This document shows positions 1 through 6,889 of a stretch of DNA of 21,303 bases, piece after piece; position 1 is the first letter of the stretch; every line of letters starts with the position of its first letter. The notes under the pieces were generated by a model. It was not told the DNA's origin. It searched no databases and worked only from the letters and a program-made list of their open reading frames with translations. The DNA lies in NCBI GenBank assembly GCA_018675395.1, contig JABGYE010000241.1, forward strand, positions 1 through 21,303, written 5' to 3'. Made by a program: the position numbers and the translations under genes. The DNA comes from EC70 sp018675395. GTDB taxonomy: Bacteria; Verrucomicrobiota; Verrucomicrobiia; Verrucomicrobiales; DEV007.

Positions 1-315
1 ATATTCGGACTCATCATTGAATCGAAGTATGACTTCTTTACGTAGCGCAGAAGAATCAGCAGCTAGGGCAGCCAACAATTTTCTTAGCGCATCTAATGCA
101 GATGAAGCAAAAGGCGATCGGCTAGCAAAATCATCAATCAGAGGAATATCAGTGTCTGGCAATTCACTGAAATTAAGGTCCAGACCGTCAGTAATTTCCT
201 CTAATTTGTTATTATCGGCATTACGTCGCACATAACTAAAAAAAAGAATAAATACCATCGTCAAAATTCCAAGAGCGGTAACACTTATAGTAAAAATGGT
301 AGATTTTTGATTCAT
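1..315 (-). CDS. N-terminal part of a single-pass membrane protein (runs off the left edge)
   Basis: An open frame of 105 codons reads from an ATG at 315-313 to the window edge without a stop. The product begins with a short basic/polar N-terminus and a hydrophobic segment at about residues 7-27 (I-F-T-I-S-V-T-A-L-G-I-L then M-V-F-I-L-F-F), followed by V-R-R. This looks like an uncleaved membrane anchor or signal anchor. The visible remainder is acidic and then helical (an A-L-D-A-L-R-K-L-L-A-A-L stretch near residues 75-85). I do not recognise a family. It is divergent from the exonuclease gene at 500, and the two share a 184-bp gap. The absence of stops, the ATG and the immediate membrane segment make this more convincing than the overlapping + strand frame at 17-235. 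The function cannot be judged because the C-terminal part is missing. Confidence 0.6.
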   Translation of the reverse strand, partial: MNQKSTIFTISVTALGILTMVFILFFSYVRRNADNNKLEEITDGLDLNFSELPDTDIPLIDDFASRSPFASSALDALRKLLAALAADSSALRKEVILRFNDESEY

Positions 316-337
316 TAGATAAATTCAAGACAATGTG

Positions 338-372
338 ATCTTATGTTCTGTTCAAATAAACATCCATAAGAT
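338..372. repeat. 8-bp inverted repeat in a divergent intergenic region
   Basis: ATCTTATG (338-345) is repeated in inverted form as CATAAGAT (365-372), with 19 nt between the arms. It lies between the divergent start codons at 315 (-) and 500 (+), close to the - strand gene. It could be a protein-binding dyad or a weak hairpin in the leader of the left gene. No regulator gene lies next to it in the window, so the role is open. Confidence 0.3.
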
Positions 373-455
373 GACAGAATAATTACCAAAGTTTATTTTA
401 TTGAACTGATCAAGATCGTTATTAATAAATGTCAGTGTAATTCTAAAACTGAATC

Positions 456-461
456 TATAAT
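456..461 (+). promoter_or_regulatory. Candidate -10 box for the exonuclease gene
   Basis: An exact TATAAT lies 38 bp before the ATG at 500, which would give a leader of roughly 30 nt. The hexamer 17 bp upstream (433-438) does not resemble TTGACA, so the case rests on the -10 match and its position in an AT-rich gap. Confidence 0.3.
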
Positions 462-499
462 TGTGTAATTTAAAGGACTGTTAAAAACAGAAAAAATAA

Positions 500-1075
500 A
501 TGGATTTTGGTAATATCGAATTTACAGCCATTGACTTTGAATCGACCGGATTTGGCGAAGATGGTACGGATGAACCTATACAAATAGGAATGGCATCAAT
601 GAGGGGCATGAAAATCCAAAAGAAAAGTCTCTTCAGGAGTTTTATCTCCCCTAAAAAAGAAAGAAACATCGAGAATTCAGCAAATCAAGTTCATCGAATA
701 ACGGATTTAGACCTTAAAAATGCGCCAAAACTAAATGATCTATGGTCTAAAATTAATAACTCTCTATCAGGAAAAGTAGTCGTTGCTCATGGTGCCGGTA
801 CCGAAAAAAGGTTCCTCAGAAACTTTCCGATGCATGGATTTGAGCCATGGATAGATACTTTGCAATTGGCTAGGAAACTTATGCCAGATGCAAAAAACCA
901 TTCTTTGAATGGATTAGTTAAGGAAATTGGTAAAGAGCACGAAATTTCGAAGTATTGCCCAAATTTGAACTGGCATGATGCCTTATTCGACTCAGTTGCT
1001 AGCCTCGTATTACTCAAATCATTATTAAAAAACGTCAGTAAAAAGGGGATATATCAGGAGATTATCCAATTTTAG
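500..1075 (+). CDS. DnaQ-like 3'-5' exonuclease (DEDDh superfamily)
   Basis: A 191-residue protein with the DnaQ/RNase T-type exonuclease fold over nearly its whole length. Exo I is D12-F-E14 followed by S-T-G. A V-H-R-I-T segment at about 64-68 matches the usual V-H-G-I position. Exo II is V-A-H-G-A-G-T-E-K-R-F-L at 95-106, and Exo III is H159-x4-D164, the H-type (DEDDh) signature. Family members remove nucleotides from 3' ends of DNA or RNA with two metal ions. There is no polymerase, helicase or GIY-YIG domain attached, so it is a free-standing exonuclease rather than a polymerase III epsilon subunit with a long C-terminus. The Exo II acidic residue appears to be Glu102 instead of the common Asp. 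The ATG at 500 starts just before the first beta strand and no Shine-Dalgarno is visible. The substrate is unknown. Confidence 0.85.
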   Translation: MDFGNIEFTAIDFESTGFGEDGTDEPIQIGMASMRGMKIQKKSLFRSFISPKKERNIENSANQVHRITDLDLKNAPKLNDLWSKINNSLSGKVVVAHGAGTEKRFLRNFPMHGFEPWIDTLQLARKLMPDAKNHSLNGLVKEIGKEHEISKYCPNLNWHDALFDSVASLVLLKSLLKNVSKKGIYQEIIQF

Positions 1076-1152
1076 CCTAATTTTTCATATATTTTATCAT
1101 CCCACCATTTCATACCCTAGAATTACGGATCAAATGGTAAACTAATCATATT

Positions 1153-1170
1153 TAATTATGGTAATTATGG
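1153..1170 (+). repeat. Tandem duplication of a 9-bp unit upstream of the secretin gene
   Basis: TAATTATGG occurs twice back to back (1153-1161 and 1162-1170), about 90 bp before the secretin start. A 15-nt piece of it (1154-1168) also occurs on the - strand at 11277-11291, just before the TPR protein gene. It may be a binding site or simply AT-rich slippage. Confidence 0.35.
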
Positions 1171-1257
1171 TTATAGTGATTATTTTATTGATTCTTGTTA
1201 TTTTTGGCAGATGTTAAAAATTATTCGTCCTGAGTGATTATTTAACAATACGATCGA

Positions 1258-3312
1258 ATGACAAACACCCAGAAGAGAACACCTCGTTTAAACAATAGAT
1301 CTAAACTTGTATTATTAGCTAATACTTGTGCATTTCTAGCTGGCCTTATTTGTACCAATCAAGGCATCAGCCAACCACAATTGGACACGTCACCAGTACA
1401 TGAAAAAGCAGCAAATTCACTCCGTAACGCCCCTATAAAAGAATATGAATTTAACCGAGCGTCGGTCCGTGATGTATTGCGTTTCCTAGCTGATGACGCA
1501 GGAATTGACTTTGTTGCTTTGCCAGAAGATGGAAATGACAGTGCAAAGTTAATCACCTTTTCTCTAAATAAGAGCCCTTTCGCTGCTCTGGAAACCATTG
1601 CCAAGATGAATGGTGTTTCTCTGATCTATGAAGACGAAGTTTGGCACATGAGGCCCCTAAGTGACAAAAGCCTTATCGCCCGCACTTATCGCATACGATT
1701 TAGTACTGGTGAAATAAGTAAAGGCTCGAACAACAATACTGGAAATATTCGCTCTAGCGGCTTCGGTTCCAGTAACAATAGCACAACTGGAGCAGCTTAT
1801 GGACGGGGTTCCAATGCCAATTCGCCAATTGCAGGGAACGGAGGCACCGGGCAACTTGGCCTCAATGGAACTTTAAGCCCATTTTCAACTAGTGCAGATG
1901 AACTAATAACAGCAATCAAAGGAATAGTGGGAATTAACACTGCCGGCATGAATGCCATAATTGCTCCTGGAGATAATAGTGTCGGGAATTTTGGTAATCT
2001 CAACTATCAGTCCACACCCGCTAAGATTGATCCAGCACAAAACATTATTAGAGGTTCTGCCCAAAGCTCCAAAAATAATAACAGCCAAGTCATATGGAAT
2101 TCAGATAATAATTCCTTATTCGTAATAGCTAACAGACAACAACACCAACTCGTAGAGAAATATCTCGAGACAGTAGATAGGCCACAGCCATTAATAGCTG
2201 TCGAGGTAAAGTTCTTTGAAACGACAAAAGATCCAAGAAAACAAATGGGAGTCGACTGGTCAGGAACCATGGACGGAGGTTATGGGCTTAGCCTTTCAGA
2301 TCTTTCTACTAATGTTAACCTCAATAAAATTAACAGTACCGCCATGCCAATGACCGCCATTCTAAGCGCTCCAGACGTGCAGGCGAAGGTACTGGCTTTG
2401 GTCAAAGACCGTGAAACTACAACAGTCAGCTACCCAAGAGTTCTGACAAAAAATAACCGCGAAGTTGCAATTCAAAGTGTTGTTAATCAGCCCGTTCTCT
2501 CTGCACAATCCAGTACTACGCCAGGCGTAGGAGGGACAACAACATCTTCGGTCTCTTATTTACCAATTGGAACAAGCATTAATGTCCTTCCAAAGCGACT
2601 AGAGGATGGAAGGATATCCCTTCAAGTTCTAATTACTGTATCAAGCATTATAGGTTCAGAAATAATTGATGGGAATTCATACCCAGTGGCCAGTTCCCGA
2701 GTATTCACTGCTCCACTCGAAGTGGAGAGCGGATACACTCTTGCTATTGGAGGCTTAGACGAAGCCAATGATTCACGCGAAGGCGTCGGGCTACCTCTCT
2801 TGAGTAAACTACCTCTGCTCAAGCATGGATTTAAAAGTGACAACAAAACGCACAGCCGAAAGAACATGTTAATTTTCATAACACCTACATTACTGGATCC
2901 TAAGAGTGGAGGGATCTCTGAAACTCCAATCTCTGAGGTCCCTCAAAGAGGAAGAAGTAGAAGCACTCAACCACCACGCATCAGACCTGATGGTTCCCTT
3001 GCGGGAGGAATAAATTCAGTTAATAAAGCAATACCTTGGATCCAAAAAGAGCACGCTTTAATTAGACAGGTAGTAAGTGAAAAAAGAGCCTCAAAAAAAC
3101 ATAGCGAACAATTACAAACTTTAAAAAATACAGTTCAAGCCCTGCAACAACAGATCAAAAGGCACATTGAGAAAAACCCCAAAAATGCAAAAGAATTACA
3201 TCCCAATCAATGGGCTTTAATTGACTTGGAAGAAGGCATAACGAGAACTCAAAAAGAATTACATAAAAAGCACTTTCAGCTATTCAGTAGACCTCTCGGC
3301 AAGGCCTTCTAG
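1258..3312 (+). CDS. Secretin-type outer-membrane pore protein (GspD/PilQ family), standalone
   Basis: A 684-residue exported protein. A basic N-terminus and hydrophobic segment (about 15-32) form the signal sequence. Residues 62-132 form an STN/secretin N-domain-like unit (Y-E-F-N-R-A-S-V-R-D-V-L-R-F-L and a W-H-M-R-P end). A Gly/Asn/Ser/Thr-rich low-complexity stretch (about 153-210) interrupts the next N-domain, which ends with I-W-N-S-D-N-N-S-L-F-V-I-A at 279-291. The secretin core follows at about 313-548: V-E-V-K-F-F-E near 315, S-Y-P-R-V-L-T-K-N-N at 391-400, and the hallmark G-L-P-L-L-S-K-L-P-L-L at 511-521, closing with I-F-I-T-P-T. A basic linker and a charged, probably coiled-coil tail (about 595-675) end the protein. 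Secretins form multimeric gates for type II/III secretion or type IV pili. No ATPase, pilin or inner-membrane partner is in the window. It resembles the large secretins described in Verrucomicrobiota pilus-like clusters; that link is inference. Confidence 0.88.
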   Translation: MTNTQKRTPRLNNRSKLVLLANTCAFLAGLICTNQGISQPQLDTSPVHEKAANSLRNAPIKEYEFNRASVRDVLRFLADDAGIDFVALPEDGNDSAKLITFSLNKSPFAALETIAKMNGVSLIYEDEVWHMRPLSDKSLIARTYRIRFSTGEISKGSNNNTGNIRSSGFGSSNNSTTGAAYGRGSNANSPIAGNGGTGQLGLNGTLSPFSTSADELITAIKGIVGINTAGMNAIIAPGDNSVGNFGNLNYQSTPAKIDPAQNIIRGSAQSSKNNNSQVIWNSDNNSLFVIANRQQHQLVEKYLETVDRPQPLIAVEVKFFETTKDPRKQMGVDWSGTMDGGYGLSLSDLSTNVNLNKINSTAMPMTAILSAPDVQAKVLALVKDRETTTVSYPRVLTKNNREVAIQSVVNQPVLSAQSSTTPGVGGTTTSSVSYLPIGTSINVLPKRLEDGRISLQVLITVSSIIGSEIIDGNSYPVASSRVFTAPLEVESGYTLAIGGLDEANDSREGVGLPLLSKLPLLKHGFKSDNKTHSRKNMLIFITPTLLDPKSGGISETPISEVPQRGRSRSTQPPRIRPDGSLAGGINSVNKAIPWIQKEHALIRQVVSEKRASKKHSEQLQTLKNTVQALQQQIKRHIEKNPKNAKELHPNQWALIDLEEGITRTQKELHKKHFQLFSRPLGKAF

Positions 3313-3344
3313 TTCAAAAAATAAAAAAATCAATACACTCTCCT

Positions 3345-3395
3345 TGTGTGGTAGGGGGTCTCGAAACCTCGGTGACGGGGCCTCCTTTCCGCCTA
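3345..3395. other. GC-rich structured island after the secretin gene; possible terminator or small RNA
   Basis: In an otherwise AT-rich gap (3313-3476) this block is clearly GC-rich. AGGGGG at 3353-3358 can pair with CCTCCT at 3381-3386 (one G-U), with inner GTC/GAC pairing possible, and TTT follows directly. A second small stem, GCCTA/TAGGC, lies at 3391-3404. A T5 run ends at 3420. It sits where the secretin transcript should end, so an intrinsic terminator is the simplest reading, though the stem is imperfect. Confidence 0.35.
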
Positions 3396-3476
3396 AATCT
3401 AGGCAATTAAGCAACTTTTTGTATTCGGCTCTTCTGAAACTTGCAGTTATTGCAGATTTCCGCTAAACAATTTATC

Positions 3477-4610
3477 ATGGAAACACTCATTAAACTCTCC
3501 AAGCTCGTAGGAGCTGGCCTAATATCAATTATCCTATCTAACTGCAGCACAGTGAAAGTCAGCAAAGCCCCTTTTGGCAAAACGAGTGATGGCACCTCCG
3601 TAGAACTTTTCACTCTTGAAAACTCAAACGGCATGAAAGCCAAAATCACCAATTATGGTGGAATTGTCACTCAGCTTCATGTCCCTGACAAAGACGGGAA
3701 ATTAGGTGACGTCGTTCTAGGCTATGACAAACTTTCGAGTTATATCAAGGCGAGCCCCTACTTTGGTTGCATCACTGGAAGATACGCAAATAGAATTGCC
3801 AAAGGCCAATTTACAATTGATGGTAAGACTTATCAGCTAGCTACAAACAATGGCGACAATCATTTGCACGGTGGTGAGGTTGGGTTTGACAAACGCGTCT
3901 GGAAAGCCACTGAAGTCACTGGAATTGGCAAGGCTGGGATTGCATTAACTTATCTAAGTGATGATGGCGAAGAAGGATACCCAGGCGATTTAGAATGCAC
4001 TGTCACCTATTGGTTAACAAATCAGAATGAGTTAGAAATTGAATATAAAGCTAGCACCAGCAAGTCCACCCCAATTAACTTGACTCATCATTCTTATTTC
4101 AATCTTGCTGGCGAAGGAAGTGGCGACATTCTTAATCATGAAGTGGAACTTTTCGCCGACAATTATGTCCCTACTGATGATGGTGGAATCCCTTTAGGTG
4201 AAATTGCGACTGTGAAAGGAACTCCATTTGACTTCCTTACTCCTCATAAAATTGGAAAGCGCATAGGAGCAAAAGACCAACAGATAGAATTTGGAAAAGG
4301 TTACGATCATAATTGGGTCATTAACGATACAGGAAAAGCCCTGAATATAGCTGCTAGGGTAACTGAGCCTAAAACTGGCAGAATTATGGAAGTTATTACT
4401 GACCAGCCTGGGATACAGTTCTACACAGGAAATTACCTAGACGGTTCAAATATTGGTAAAGGAAATAAAGTTTACAATCACAGAAACGCTTTCTGCCTAG
4501 AAACCCAAGTGCACCCTGACAGCCCAAACCAAGACGGCTTTCCAAAATCAATTCTTAATCCTGGAGAAATTTATAGGCATGTGTGCATTTACCGCTTCAA
4601 AACGAAGTAA
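3477..4610 (+). CDS. galM: Aldose 1-epimerase (mutarotase), predicted lipoprotein
   Basis: A GalM-type mutarotase that interconverts alpha and beta anomers of aldohexoses. With the ATG at 3477 the protein has 377 residues and starts with a lipoprotein signal: K-L-S-K-L, a hydrophobic run 10-20, then L20-S-N-C23, so it is predicted to be exported and lipidated. Asn at -1 is not the commonest lipobox residue. Family motifs are complete: F-G-x-x-x-G-R-Y-A-N-R-I at 97-107, N-H-L-H-G-G at 128-133, the catalytic-His segment T-H-H-S-Y-F-N-L at 203-210, Y-D-H-N at 276-279, and the catalytic Glu in C-L-E342-T-Q. An in-frame TTG at 3441 would add 12 residues before the signal peptide and is less likely. 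Periplasmic epimerases usually prepare sugars for uptake. The reading frame after its TAA continues open into the glycosyltransferase. Confidence 0.9.
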   Translation: METLIKLSKLVGAGLISIILSNCSTVKVSKAPFGKTSDGTSVELFTLENSNGMKAKITNYGGIVTQLHVPDKDGKLGDVVLGYDKLSSYIKASPYFGCITGRYANRIAKGQFTIDGKTYQLATNNGDNHLHGGEVGFDKRVWKATEVTGIGKAGIALTYLSDDGEEGYPGDLECTVTYWLTNQNELEIEYKASTSKSTPINLTHHSYFNLAGEGSGDILNHEVELFADNYVPTDDGGIPLGEIATVKGTPFDFLTPHKIGKRIGAKDQQIEFGKGYDHNWVINDTGKALNIAARVTEPKTGRIMEVITDQPGIQFYTGNYLDGSNIGKGNKVYNHRNAFCLETQVHPDSPNQDGFPKSILNPGEIYRHVCIYRFKTK

Positions 4611-4634
4611 TTCATACTACAAAGTAATCAATCA

Positions 4635-5402
4635 CTGCAAAGACCAACGAAAGACCCAGATTCAATTCTACTGGTAATCCCATGCTATAAAGAAAGCTCC
4701 CGATTGCCTGATTTTCTGCAGGAGCTATGTGAAACTGCAGAAGCGTCCCAATTACCAATCAAAATACTTACTGTCGACGATGGATCTGGCCCAAAAGAGG
4801 CGGAATTCATGGTTTCCTTGGTCCAAAGACTGCAAGAAAAATTCAATCTCCTATTGGGTGCTCTCATTTTAGAACAGAATCAGGGAAAAGGTGGAGCCAT
4901 TTATTCAGGTTGGAATGAAGCTGATCCTAAAATATATAAATGGATCGCATTCGTTGACGCTGATGGAGCTATTTCGCCTGAAGAAACTCTTAATTTCCTA
5001 TCCCAAACAAAAAGCGACAATGAAGAGCAGAAAACTTGCCTCTGGTCAATTCGTGTAACTGGAGAGGGTAAGGAAGTACACAGAACAAAAGTGCGTCAGG
5101 CACTTGGTAATATTTTCCGCAGCATCGTCAAATTTACGTTTAACTTACCTGTCAGAGATACTCAATGCGGTTTAAAGTGCTTACCAACTAAAGCATACCA
5201 AAAGGTTCAAAATAAACTCATGGAAAAACGTTTCGTTTTTGACGTTGAATTGGCTGCTCATCTGATGCGGTTAGGATATAAACTGAAAGAGATTCCCATT
5301 AATTGGCATGAGAGCCCCGGATCGACTATCAATATTAAGTCTGCCTTTAAAATGCTAATTTCCTTATTTGTTATCCGTTGGCGTTTACTAATAAATAAAT
5401 AG
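4635..5402 (+). CDS. Family 2 glycosyltransferase (dolichyl-phosphate sugar synthase-like); start codon unclear
   Basis: A GT-A fold glycosyltransferase of the polyprenyl-phosphate glucose/mannose synthase type (DPM1/ALG5-like). Translating upstream of the TTG at 4704 gives the missing first strand and motif, L-L-V-I-P-C-Y-K-E (4668-4694), so the gene must begin earlier. Numbered from a CTG at 4635: D-D-G-S 48-51, G-K-G-G-A 84-88, the metal-binding D-A-D-G 108-111, R-D-T-Q-C-G-L-K 174-181, and H-E-S-P-G-S-T 225-231. It has no long C-terminal transmembrane region, so it is a peripheral enzyme acting at the cytoplasmic membrane face. Between the galM stop (4608-4610) and 4704 this frame has no ATG, GTG or TTG; only CTG (4635, 4671), ATT (4665), ATC and ATA are available. 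The CTG at 4635 is chosen only because it gives a normal-looking N-terminus. Family identity is firm, the start is not. Confidence 0.8.
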   Translation: MQRPTKDPDSILLVIPCYKESSRLPDFLQELCETAEASQLPIKILTVDDGSGPKEAEFMVSLVQRLQEKFNLLLGALILEQNQGKGGAIYSGWNEADPKIYKWIAFVDADGAISPEETLNFLSQTKSDNEEQKTCLWSIRVTGEGKEVHRTKVRQALGNIFRSIVKFTFNLPVRDTQCGLKCLPTKAYQKVQNKLMEKRFVFDVELAAHLMRLGYKLKEIPINWHESPGSTINIKSAFKMLISLFVIRWRLLINK

Positions 5403-5431
5403 TAAAACACATAAGACTATTAATATCTAAA

Positions 5432-6784
5432 TCAGGGAGTCAGCCATCCTTCTCCATGAGTATCAACGCTTTGAATCAGAACCTGCATCGGTCTTCTCCG
5501 CTCACTTAACTCTGGAGCCTTAAGATCTAGAATGCATGGAGCCCACCCCTTTTCATTGCCATCAAAATCAAGTCCCTTCATAAGCTCTTCTGGTTTACCT
5601 CCTGAATTAACATAACCATACATGAGTATTTTCCCCCTTAAGTCAGTGAGAGCATAACAATTCATGGACCGATCATTATAACCATAGCCATAAAATTGTG
5701 CAGGTCTGGCTAACACTCTAACCCTAACTGATCGGTCTAATGGCCATTCTGAAAATGCACGAACATCAACTTCCCCGTATCCTATTGCACTCTCCCAATC
5801 CAACAGCACATTCCCTTCTTCCTTGATCTGAAAATATAAAAAATGAGGAACAGTAGTGACTGAACTTTGAATTTTACAAAAATTTAATCCATTGATTGAA
5901 AATTTCGTAAAAGAACTCAAATCGATTGAAGGCAAAATGAGGTCATCTCTTAAATCGGTATATGCCTCTACCATCTTAGAATATATCAACTCAGGCCCCC
6001 TCACATACTTGAGCCTTTCTTGGATAGTCTTTGCAGACGAAAACTCTTTCAGGGCTACAAAATACTTATCATCAATAGAAGCAATCCCTGGATCCTTCTT
6101 AGATGAGAGGTGCTGATTATCGACACTCAATTTACTTTGCTGCATAATTACCACTACTGTAGTTGCGATGATAAGAAGAATCATAAGAACCGCCCCAAAT
6201 CGTTTAAGATAAAAATATATTCCCCTACTGTACTCAGGATAACTTTTCCATGCAGAGCTCATATCAAAACCCGCTTCCGCCTCTTCCTTCGAAACAAATT
6301 TTGGAACCTCATGCTTTTTCAATCGACGATCAACCTCATGAACTAACATTGATTTATTAAAATTGTCCTCACTGGATAGAATCACAGATGAGGCCTTATT
6401 CTCTACTCTCTTTGGTTCCGGCAACTCAATACTCTGCGCACCCGCCATACCACCAGACCCAGACAATGGAACCGCTGAATTTCCACTATTGAGAGCAGGC
6501 ACTATCAACTTACCGCTACAATGCTTGCAAACAGTTTCCTTACCTTCAAAACGCTGTTTAAGCTCGATCGGCCTTGAACAAAAAGGGCATCCAAATGCAA
6601 TCTTCCCTCCTGCAATTTTCCTCGCAGAAAAAATTTCAAGATCTCCCCTGCTAATTGCTCCAATAATTTCCTCATCACTCTGAGGAATTTCAGCTCCAGC
6701 GCCTATCTGCCTTGCCTGATCTTGATCAGAATTGTCGGTAAACCTCTTGGGATCATGGCCCTGTTCTCTTCGTGAAGGTATCAC
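5432..6784 (-). CDS. Zinc-ribbon, single-pass membrane protein of unknown function
   Basis: A 450-residue protein in three parts. An N-terminal cytoplasmic region carries a zinc ribbon with C66-x2-C69 and C86-x2-C89, preceded by a short acidic helix (D-E-E-I-I-G-A-I). A Pro/Ser-rich and charged linker follows (about 95-195). A transmembrane helix at about 196-215 is followed by an exported domain of about 235 residues. The exported part begins with a helical segment (Q-E-R-L-K-Y-V-R-G-P-E) and has a beta-rich section with L-L-D-W-E-S-A-I-G-Y near residue 328. I cannot name the family. The start is GTG at 6784, supported by AAGGAG six bases upstream, one of very few clear ribosome binding sites here. 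It lies 105 bp after hscA on the same strand, so co-transcription with the Fe-S genes is possible but not shown. It converges with the glycosyltransferase, 29 bp apart. Confidence 0.8.
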   Translation of the reverse strand: MIPSRREQGHDPKRFTDNSDQDQARQIGAGAEIPQSDEEIIGAISRGDLEIFSARKIAGGKIAFGCPFCSRPIELKQRFEGKETVCKHCSGKLIVPALNSGNSAVPLSGSGGMAGAQSIELPEPKRVENKASSVILSSEDNFNKSMLVHEVDRRLKKHEVPKFVSKEEAEAGFDMSSAWKSYPEYSRGIYFYLKRFGAVLMILLIIATTVVVIMQQSKLSVDNQHLSSKKDPGIASIDDKYFVALKEFSSAKTIQERLKYVRGPELIYSKMVEAYTDLRDDLILPSIDLSSFTKFSINGLNFCKIQSSVTTVPHFLYFQIKEEGNVLLDWESAIGYGEVDVRAFSEWPLDRSVRVRVLARPAQFYGYGYNDRSMNCYALTDLRGKILMYGYVNSGGKPEELMKGLDFDGNEKGWAPCILDLKAPELSERRRPMQVLIQSVDTHGEGWLTP

Positions 6785-6790
6785 TGTCTG

Positions 6791-6796
6791 CTCCTT
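6791..6796 (-). promoter_or_regulatory. Strong Shine-Dalgarno before the zinc-ribbon gene
   Basis: On the - strand AAGGAG is followed by CAGACA and then GTG at 6784-6782. The ideal six-base spacing supports GTG as the true start, although no upstream ATG competes. Most other genes in the window lack such a site. Confidence 0.7.
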
Positions 6797-6889
6797 AAAT
6801 CGCCTTATTTAGAACTGAATTTGATGGACTCATCCAATCAATTCCAATAACAGAATACTATAAATAAATTAATATATGCAACTCTTTAG

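Noticed and set aside
17..235. 72-codon frame on the + strand at the left edge
   Set aside because: The opposite strand carries a longer open frame with a membrane segment that continues to the edge; the + frame is low-complexity Ser/Ala/Arg.
3441..3476. TTG start giving a 12-residue longer galM product
   Set aside because: It would place extra residues before a complete lipoprotein signal that starts naturally at the ATG at 3477.
4608..5402. galM-glycosyltransferase as one protein through stop readthrough
   Set aside because: It would tether a cytoplasmic-face sugar transferase to an exported lipoprotein; there is no readthrough context I can identify. Kept as a less likely option in the findings.
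6363..6683. 106-codon frame on the + strand
   Set aside because: Antisense to the zinc-ribbon coding region, whose cysteine pairs are clearly coding in the other strand.
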